From the NCBI GenBank assembly GCA_005503165.1, contig SCNT01000044.1:1-35369 (forward strand): DNA of 35,369 nucleotides. The letters are read 5' to 3'. Positions 30,320 through 35,369 of the stretch are shown here, one piece after another. Positions within the stretch are counted from its first letter, which is position 1. Every line of letters begins with the position of its first letter. Under the pieces are notes generated by a model. It did no database searches and was not told the origin of the DNA. It saw only the letters and a program-made list of their open reading frames with translations. The translations under genes and the position numbers were made by a program. This DNA comes from Sphingomonadaceae bacterium 3R27E2-A. Its GTDB lineage: Bacteria; Pseudomonadota; Alphaproteobacteria; Sphingomonadales; Sphingomonadaceae.

Positions 30320-31966
30320 TCAGTTCGGCATCGTGCCGATTGCGTGACGCGCAGCCACCCAGCCGAACACGAAGGATGCGCCGATGCTGGCGCCCGCGCC
30401 GGGGTAAGTCCTGCCGGTAACCGACGCCGTGCTGTTGCCCGTCGCATAGAGCCCCGGGATGACGCTGCCATCGTCGCGGAGCACGCGGGCGAACTGGTCG
30501 GTCACGAGGCCGCCATAAGTCCCGACATCACCCGGGAACACCTCGATGGCGTAGAATGGCGGCTTGCCGATCTCGCCGAGGCAGGGATTGGGTTTGATGC
30601 TCGGATCGGTGAAGACCCGGTCATAGGCCTTGTCGCCGCGCTGGAAGTCGAGATCCTTGCCGGTCTTGCAGAAGCCGTTGAAGCGCTCGACCGTGGCGCG
30701 AAGATTGTCCGTGGGAACGCCGATCTTCGCTGCCAGATCTTCGATCGTGTCGGCAACTTTGGCATAGCCGCTATCGAGCCAGGCCTGCGGCGTCTTGCCG
30801 GCCATGGTCGCTCCCCAAGGGTAATTTTCGCGGTGGCGCGAGTCGAGGATGGCATAGGCGGGGACGGAACCCGATTCGTAGATCGCCTGCCCGTTTGCCA
30901 TGTAGGACTGGCTCTCGTTGGCGAACCGCTTGCCGTCCTTGTTGACCATGATCGCGTGCGCCTTGGCGATGTCGAGCACATGGAAGGCGCGGAAGCCGGA
31001 CGGGTCGAGCGAGGTGATGAGCCAGACCGCCTGGTCCATGAGGTCGGTCGCCGCGCCATGCGCCTTGGCGATCTCGATCATCTCGCCGGTATCGCCCGGA
31101 TTGGCGTTGGTCCAGTCGGTCGACGACGGCTGCGGACCATATTTCGCGCGCATCTCGGCGTTGCGGGCAAAGCCACCCGCGTTGATGAGCACCCCTTCGC
31201 GAGCTTCGATCCGCCACGGCTTGCCATTTTTCTCGGTAACGACGCCGGTGATCCGGCCGTTTTCCTCGACGAGTTCGCCCACGGGCGATTCGAGGCGAAT
31301 ATCGGCGCCATGGTCCAGCGCCATCTGGAGCATACGCCCCTGGATCGCGGCGCCCATTCCGACCAGCTTCTTGCCCAGCAACTTGGCACCGGTCATGCGC
31401 AAACCGAGCCGGACCGCAGCCAGCTTGCCCGCCCAGCTGCGCTTCATCAGCTGGAGCTTGCGCGACTCGGTTCCGCGTACCGGGATGTCGAACGGCCCGC
31501 GGCGCAGCCGCGGTTCCCACTCGCCGAGCCTGTTCGCGTCGAAGAGCTCGACGAGGAGCGAACGGCTTTCGGGGCAGCTGCCCGGCAGGTCGTCATGATA
31601 GTCCGACCAGCCATCGCCGCGGATGAAGGGCATTCCCTTGTCTCGAAGATAGGTGACCATGGCGGGACCCATGCGAAGATACATGTCCTTGCGCTCGGGC
31701 GACGTCGACGGGCCGGCATCGCCGACACAGGCATCCAGATAGGTGCGGGCCTTCTCGTAACTGTCCTCGACCCCGGCTTCCGCCTGCAGCGGATGGTTCG
31801 GGATCCAGAAGACCCCGCCCGACATCGAGGTGGAGCCGCCGACCTTGTCGGTCTTTTCCAGTATCACCGACGTCTTGCCGGCGTCGGCGACCGCGAGCGC
31901 GGCGACCATCGAGCCGCCGCCGCTGCCGGCGACCACGAAATCGAAACTTTCGTCCCATGCGGACAT
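30320..31966 (-). CDS. FAD-dependent dehydrogenase, 3-ketosteroid-delta1-dehydrogenase/fumarate reductase-like
   Basis: This 548-residue flavoprotein begins with the FAD-binding motif FVVAGSGGGSMVAALAVADAG, followed by GGSTSMSGGVFWIPNHP and, near the C-terminus, GLYATGNSTASVTGRTYPGAGASIG. The pattern is that of the KstD / succinate dehydrogenase flavoprotein-like family, which introduces a double bond next to a ketone; the YPGAG end resembles KstD active-site loops. It is annotated as KstD-like rather than KstD, because the steroid-specific residues cannot be confirmed by eye. ATG 31966 follows AGAGAGGA. It lies between the Rieske oxygenase gene and the SnoaL-like gene. It would desaturate an alicyclic ketone in the pathway. 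Confidence 0.87.
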   Translation of the reverse strand: MSAWDESFDFVVAGSGGGSMVAALAVADAGKTSVILEKTDKVGGSTSMSGGVFWIPNHPLQAEAGVEDSYEKARTYLDACVGDAGPSTSPERKDMYLRMGPAMVTYLRDKGMPFIRGDGWSDYHDDLPGSCPESRSLLVELFDANRLGEWEPRLRRGPFDIPVRGTESRKLQLMKRSWAGKLAAVRLGLRMTGAKLLGKKLVGMGAAIQGRMLQMALDHGADIRLESPVGELVEENGRITGVVTEKNGKPWRIEAREGVLINAGGFARNAEMRAKYGPQPSSTDWTNANPGDTGEMIEIAKAHGAATDLMDQAVWLITSLDPSGFRAFHVLDIAKAHAIMVNKDGKRFANESQSYMANGQAIYESGSVPAYAILDSRHRENYPWGATMAGKTPQAWLDSGYAKVADTIEDLAAKIGVPTDNLRATVERFNGFCKTGKDLDFQRGDKAYDRVFTDPSIKPNPCLGEIGKPPFYAIEVFPGDVGTYGGLVTDQFARVLRDDGSVIPGLYATGNSTASVTGRTYPGAGASIGASFVFGWVAARHAIGTMPN

Positions 31967-32002
31967 GCGAAATCCTCTCTGCTGCGACTGCCGCTCCTGC
32001 GG

Positions 32003-33334
32003 TCAGCGGCCTTCGTCCATGAATTCGACGAGCGACTTGTGGAAATTGGAGATGGCGACTTCCTGGAGCGGGTTGGGCCGGGCGCCAGCAAAGCCGCGCG
32101 ACTTCATGCCCTTCTGGACCGCCGCCATATTCTGATAGTCCTGCGTCAGGATCTTGCCCCAGAAGCCGACGTCTTCATGATCCATGCTCCATTCCCGCTC
32201 GACCTTCGGTTCCTTGCCGGGGGCGTAGCGCTGGAGCGAATAGACGTCCCAGATGCAGCTGTCGGGATCCATGCCGTTGGGCCGCGCGCGGTAACCGAGA
32301 AGGCCGGTCGGGCCCTGCAGCATGATCTGGTTGGGGAAGAGGTGCCAGTCGATGCCGGCCTTGTACATTTGCTCGGGCGTGATCGCCGGGAATTGCGCGC
32401 CCTGGCTGGCGCAATATTCGAAGATGAACTGCCCGAACTTCTGCAGCACTTCCATCGGCGGCGTGCCAGGCGGCACTTCCTGCATCACGCGCCGCGCGGC
32501 GTGCACGGTTTGCACCGACGACCCGGCATTGAGCGTCGCCGCCATGTCTTCCATATAGTCGAGCAAGCCCGGGCGAATGTCCTCGGTCGGTTCGCCGTTG
32601 GTCAGGCGACGCGATTTCGAGCCCGAAGGCAGGGCTTCCCAATAACCGAAATGGGCGTGACGACCGTGCGCGTAGCTGCGCGTGATATCGTCCATGTAGC
32701 GCAGCATCTGGTTGTGGGTGGTCTGGACGTGATAGCCCTCGTTGAAGGCCTCCAGCGCGACCTTCCAGTTGCAGGGCAGGATCGTCGACTTGCGCCAATG
32801 GTAGCGCAGCCCGCCGAGATCATAGGGATCGAGGAACATCTTCGCAGGCGCGAGATGCTCTTCGAGGCTGATACTGTCGGGATCCATGTTGATATAGACC
32901 CAGCCGCCCCAGCGGTCGACCTTGACCTCCTTGAGCGCAATATCCTCGTCGGTCAGATCGGCGCCCCATTCGTGGCGGTCGATGACCCGGCTGTTCTCGC
33001 CGCTCAGCTTCCACTGCCAGCCGTGATATTTGCAGAAAAGCCTCGCGGTATGGCCGCATCCTTCGGTCAGCGTCCGGCCGCGGTGCGGACAGACATTGTA
33101 ATAGGCCTTGATCAGATCTTCTTCGGCGCGAACGACGATGATCGACTGGTCGAGGATGTCATAGGTGTAGAAATCGCCGACCCGCGGGATTTCCTCCTCG
33201 CGGCACGCCATCTGCCAGACTCGCGGCCAGAGCAACTCGGCCTCCTCGCGCAGAAAGTCCGCCGAGATATAATTCAGCGCGGGAACGACGCCTCCCGCGA
33301 CCTGCGGGGCTACGGTCTTGCTGGGGACATTCAT
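32003..33334 (-). CDS. Aromatic-ring-hydroxylating-type Rieske non-haem iron oxygenase, large subunit
   Basis: The 443-residue protein has the Rieske [2Fe-2S] motif CPHRG...CKYHGW with Cys82, His84, Cys101 and His104. The mononuclear iron site follows, NWKVALEAFNEGYHVQTTH with His202 and His207. The bridging acid, usually Asp, is Glu199 here, a variant I have seen described for similar oxygenase alpha subunits. ATG 33334 follows AGGAGAG; an in-frame start at 33415 would overlap the dehydrogenase gene. No beta subunit, ferredoxin or reductase is in the window, so it may be an alpha-only oxygenase with a remote electron chain. It probably mono- or dihydroxylates a ring or demethylates a substrate in the pathway. 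Confidence 0.92.
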   Translation of the reverse strand: MNVPSKTVAPQVAGGVVPALNYISADFLREEAELLWPRVWQMACREEEIPRVGDFYTYDILDQSIIVVRAEEDLIKAYYNVCPHRGRTLTEGCGHTARLFCKYHGWQWKLSGENSRVIDRHEWGADLTDEDIALKEVKVDRWGGWVYINMDPDSISLEEHLAPAKMFLDPYDLGGLRYHWRKSTILPCNWKVALEAFNEGYHVQTTHNQMLRYMDDITRSYAHGRHAHFGYWEALPSGSKSRRLTNGEPTEDIRPGLLDYMEDMAATLNAGSSVQTVHAARRVMQEVPPGTPPMEVLQKFGQFIFEYCASQGAQFPAITPEQMYKAGIDWHLFPNQIMLQGPTGLLGYRARPNGMDPDSCIWDVYSLQRYAPGKEPKVEREWSMDHEDVGFWGKILTQDYQNMAAVQKGMKSRGFAGARPNPLQEVAISNFHKSLVEFMDEGR

Positions 33335-33362
33335 TGCAGTCTCTCCTCGACCCGCCCTCGGG

Positions 33363-34343
33363 TCACATGATCGCCGGAGCGCACGCGGCGATCCGGTCCT
33401 TGAGCTGGTTGGCACCGCCGGCGAGACCGGTGAGCAGGATCGTCCGCTTCAGCAGGAGATGACCGATATTTTCGGTCGTCGTCCCGATTGCGCCATGATT
33501 ATGGATATTGATCTCGGCATTCGCCATGGCGGCGTCGCCGGCAAGGAGCAGCGCGCTCAGCACCTGGAGCTCGGCATCTGCCCGCCCGTCGCGCAGGGCA
33601 ACCGCCGCGAAGTAAATCTGCGCCTCGACCTGCCGCGCGCGAAGCTCCATGTCCGCTATGCGGTGGCGAACCGCCTGGAAGCTGCCGATCGGCCGCCCGA
33701 ACTGCTCGCGGGCCTTTGCATATTCATTGCTCTCGCTGCGTCCTGTTTGCGCGAGGCCCTGCAACTGGGAGGCGACGAGAAGCGCGAAACGCAGCACCAG
33801 TTCGGGCCCGGCGACCTGGAGCATCGGATCTGCAGAACTTGCCGCGGCCGTGCTCGACGAAGCGTCGAGCGCGACAATATCGTCGCCCCCTGCGACGAGC
33901 ACCGAAAGGCTGATCCGGTTTTCCTCGACGACCAGGAGATGCGTCGCGCCGGCCGTGGCGAAAGCACGGCCCGGACGCGCCGAGGTGGCGAGGGCGGCGC
34001 GCGCATCGCCCGTGACGAAGGCCGCCGCCAGCGGCTCGTCGCCAGCCGCCAGCGCAGCATGCGCGGCGAGCGCGCCCGCCGCGATGCCAAGCGGCGCAAT
34101 CCGCTCGCCGAGTTTCATGAAGAGGAGGCATTCATCGGTAAGGTCACCAGCCGACCCCCCGATCGATTCGGGCACCGCCACGCCGAGCCAACCCATCGCA
34201 ATCGCGAGGTCCATCAACCGCTGTTCGTCGGCAATGATGTCGAGACCGGGAAGGTACAGGCGGTCGAACGGCGCCTCGGACAGAAGAATGTCGGCAACCG
34301 CCGTGGCGATTTCGATCTGTCCCTCGTCGGGTGCGAGCAGCAT
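33363..34343 (-). CDS. Acyl-CoA dehydrogenase, small partner subunit
   Basis: The 326-residue protein is acyl-CoA dehydrogenase-like: N-terminal IAMGWLGVAVPESIGGSAGDLTDECLLFMKLGERIAP, a poorly conserved middle domain, and REQFGRPIGSFQAVRHRIADMELRARQVEAQIYFAAVALRDG. The C-terminal FAD motif of the large subunit is absent and the chain is about 60 residues short for the family. It lies 12 bases downstream of the large-type dehydrogenase gene at the window end, repeating the long-plus-short arrangement seen at 16490-18726. The two are probably a heteromeric FadE pair. Its stop is 28 bases before the Rieske start. Confidence 0.85.
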   Translation of the reverse strand: MLLAPDEGQIEIATAVADILLSEAPFDRLYLPGLDIIADEQRLMDLAIAMGWLGVAVPESIGGSAGDLTDECLLFMKLGERIAPLGIAAGALAAHAALAAGDEPLAAAFVTGDARAALATSARPGRAFATAGATHLLVVEENRISLSVLVAGGDDIVALDASSSTAAASSADPMLQVAGPELVLRFALLVASQLQGLAQTGRSESNEYAKAREQFGRPIGSFQAVRHRIADMELRARQVEAQIYFAAVALRDGRADAELQVLSALLLAGDAAMANAEINIHNHGAIGTTTENIGHLLLKRTILLTGLAGGANQLKDRIAACAPAIM

Positions 34344-34355
34344 CTTTTTCGTTCC

Positions 34356-35369
34356 CTATCGGCTACGCGGCAAGCCGAGCACACGGTCGGCGATGATTTC
34401 GCGCTGGATGTCGGTGGTGCCGCCGCCGATCGCCTGCACGAGATTGCGATAATAGGATGCAAGCCATGATTGCTCGTCGGTGTCCGGATCGAGGAGGCGG
34501 TCGCCCATCATGTCGATGGCGGCACGCTCAATCCGCTGCGCAAGCTGGTTGGTCAGGAGCTTCATGAGTGAGCCTTCCGCTCCCGGGGCAGCACCGCCTG
34601 CGTAGCGCGAGAGGTTCGAATAGTTCATCGCCCGGAGCGCGGCGAGATCGGCGCGCAGGCGCGCAAGCGTGCGGCGGCACTCGTCATCCGACCAGGCGGA
34701 CCGGCTGGCGCCGGGAAGCGGGTTCGCCTTGGCATAGTCGATCAGTTCTTCGAGCCGCAGCACCAGATGGACCATCTCCGAGGTGAAAGCCGTCCCGCGC
34801 TCGAACCCGAGCGTCGCCATCGCGGTCGCCCACCCCTCGCCGATCTCGCCAACCACGTTCGACACCGGAATGCGCACCTCGTCGTAAAAGACCGATGCAA
34901 ACTCGGCGTGACCCGTGAGCTTGCGAATGGGATGCAAGGTGATGCCCGGCGTCTTCATGTCGCAGATGATCCACGTCAGCCCCTTGTGGCGCTCGCTTCC
35001 CGGCTCGGTGCGGATCAGCAGCTCCTGATAGTCCGCCGCGTCGGCGTAGCTCGTCCAGATCTTCTGGCCGCTGACCACGATCTCGTCACCATCGACGACG
35101 CCTTTCGTGCGGAGCGAAGCGAGGTCGGACCCCGAGCCGGGTTCGCTGAACCCCTGACACCATATTTCGTCGCCGCCGAGGATGCCGTTGAGATGCTTGG
35201 CCTTCTGGGCATCGCTCCCCATCACGATGAGCGTCGGACCCGCGTGCATCTGCGCGACGAAGAAGACGCCGGCCGAGGGTGCGCCCGCCTTCGCATTTTC
35301 TTCAAACCAGATCATCTGCTGGGTGAGGCTCAGTCCCTGACCGCCATATTCCTTCGGCCAGCTGATCCC
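34356..35369 (-). CDS. Acyl-CoA dehydrogenase, large subunit (5' end cut by window)
   Basis: The visible 337 residues, open to the window end, begin GISWPKEYGGQGLSLTQQ, which is the end of the N-terminal domain of a standard acyl-CoA dehydrogenase. The FAD/substrate motif CQGFSEPGSGSDLASLRT, VVSGQKIWTSYA and the C-terminal GGGTTDIQREIIADRVLGLP are all conserved. Roughly 50-60 residues are missing at the N-terminus compared with typical members. It desaturates an acyl-CoA with ETF as acceptor. It is the most upstream visible gene of the leftward operon that continues through the short dehydrogenase, Rieske, KstD-like, SnoaL-like and nitroreductase genes. The true start and the operon promoter are outside the window. 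Confidence 0.93.
   Translation of the reverse strand, partial: GISWPKEYGGQGLSLTQQMIWFEENAKAGAPSAGVFFVAQMHAGPTLIVMGSDAQKAKHLNGILGGDEIWCQGFSEPGSGSDLASLRTKGVVDGDEIVVSGQKIWTSYADAADYQELLIRTEPGSERHKGLTWIICDMKTPGITLHPIRKLTGHAEFASVFYDEVRIPVSNVVGEIGEGWATAMATLGFERGTAFTSEMVHLVLRLEELIDYAKANPLPGASRSAWSDDECRRTLARLRADLAALRAMNYSNLSRYAGGAAPGAEGSLMKLLTNQLAQRIERAAIDMMGDRLLDPDTDEQSWLASYYRNLVQAIGGGTTDIQREIIADRVLGLPRSR

Noticed and set aside
30101..33370. A 1089-codon open frame on the plus strand opposite the KstD-like and Rieske genes.
   Set aside because: Shadow frame caused by high-GC codon use of the genuine leftward genes; the real genes have catalytic motifs and good ribosome-binding sites.

Overview
The window is high-GC DNA (roughly 65%) with alphaproteobacterial gene content, most likely from a sphingomonad (Sphingopyxis, Novosphingobium or Sphingobium type). 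This rests on the RlmE/Ppx pair, the CYP101-like P450, the many sphingomonad-style catabolic enzymes and a GGGG/CCCC-rich intergenic inverted repeat. The genus is inferred, not demonstrated. No rRNA, tRNA, CRISPR, integrase or transposase was seen.

Layout. (1) 1-3850 looks like ordinary chromosome: an exopolyphosphatase (ppx/gppA) overlapping the 23S rRNA methyltransferase rlmE, an inverted repeat, an S41 peptidase lipoprotein, and a tiny candidate gene or structured RNA with its own terminator. (2) 3886-9687 is a module around a TetR repressor: a leftward esterase-rubredoxin-GMC oxidoreductase operon, a leftward PhyH-type Fe(II)/2-oxoglutarate dioxygenase, the rightward tetR, and a leftward CYP101-type P450. 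Two near-identical TGACA-N13-TGTCA inverted repeats lie exactly upstream of the esterase operon and in the dioxygenase/tetR divergent gap. (3) 9913-12174 is a rightward pair (MaoC-like hydratase, nitronate monooxygenase-like flavoprotein). (4) 12404-16095 is a leftward operon (acyl-CoA ligase, SDR, MFS transporter). (5) 16490-19485 is a rightward operon (two acyl-CoA dehydrogenase subunits, then a stand-alone E2-type acyltransferase domain). (6) 19498-25019 runs leftward: SDR, aldehyde dehydrogenase and GMC oxidoreductase overlap one another, followed by an acyl-CoA ligase. (7) 25186-29051 is a rightward operon (SDR, two crotonase-fold proteins, MFS transporter). (8) 35369-29062 is a leftward operon (two acyl-CoA dehydrogenase subunits, Rieske oxygenase, KstD-like flavoprotein, SnoaL-like protein, nitroreductase family protein). 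The first gene of this last operon is cut by the window end.

Together about 27 consecutive genes look like one catabolic island for a carbon skeleton that must be oxygenated (P450, Rieske, PhyH), oxidised at alcohols and aldehydes (two GMC, three SDR, one ALDH), desaturated (KstD-like flavoprotein), CoA-activated (two ligases) and shortened by beta-oxidation (four acyl-CoA dehydrogenase subunits, MaoC, two crotonases), with two related MFS transporters for uptake. A terpenoid, steroid-like or other alicyclic substrate fits best, but the sequence does not identify it. No ferredoxin or ferredoxin reductase is present; the small rubredoxin is the only dedicated electron carrier in the window. 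No thiolase is recognisable either. Three classes of short repeats in the promoters suggest that the island is controlled as a few sub-regulons.
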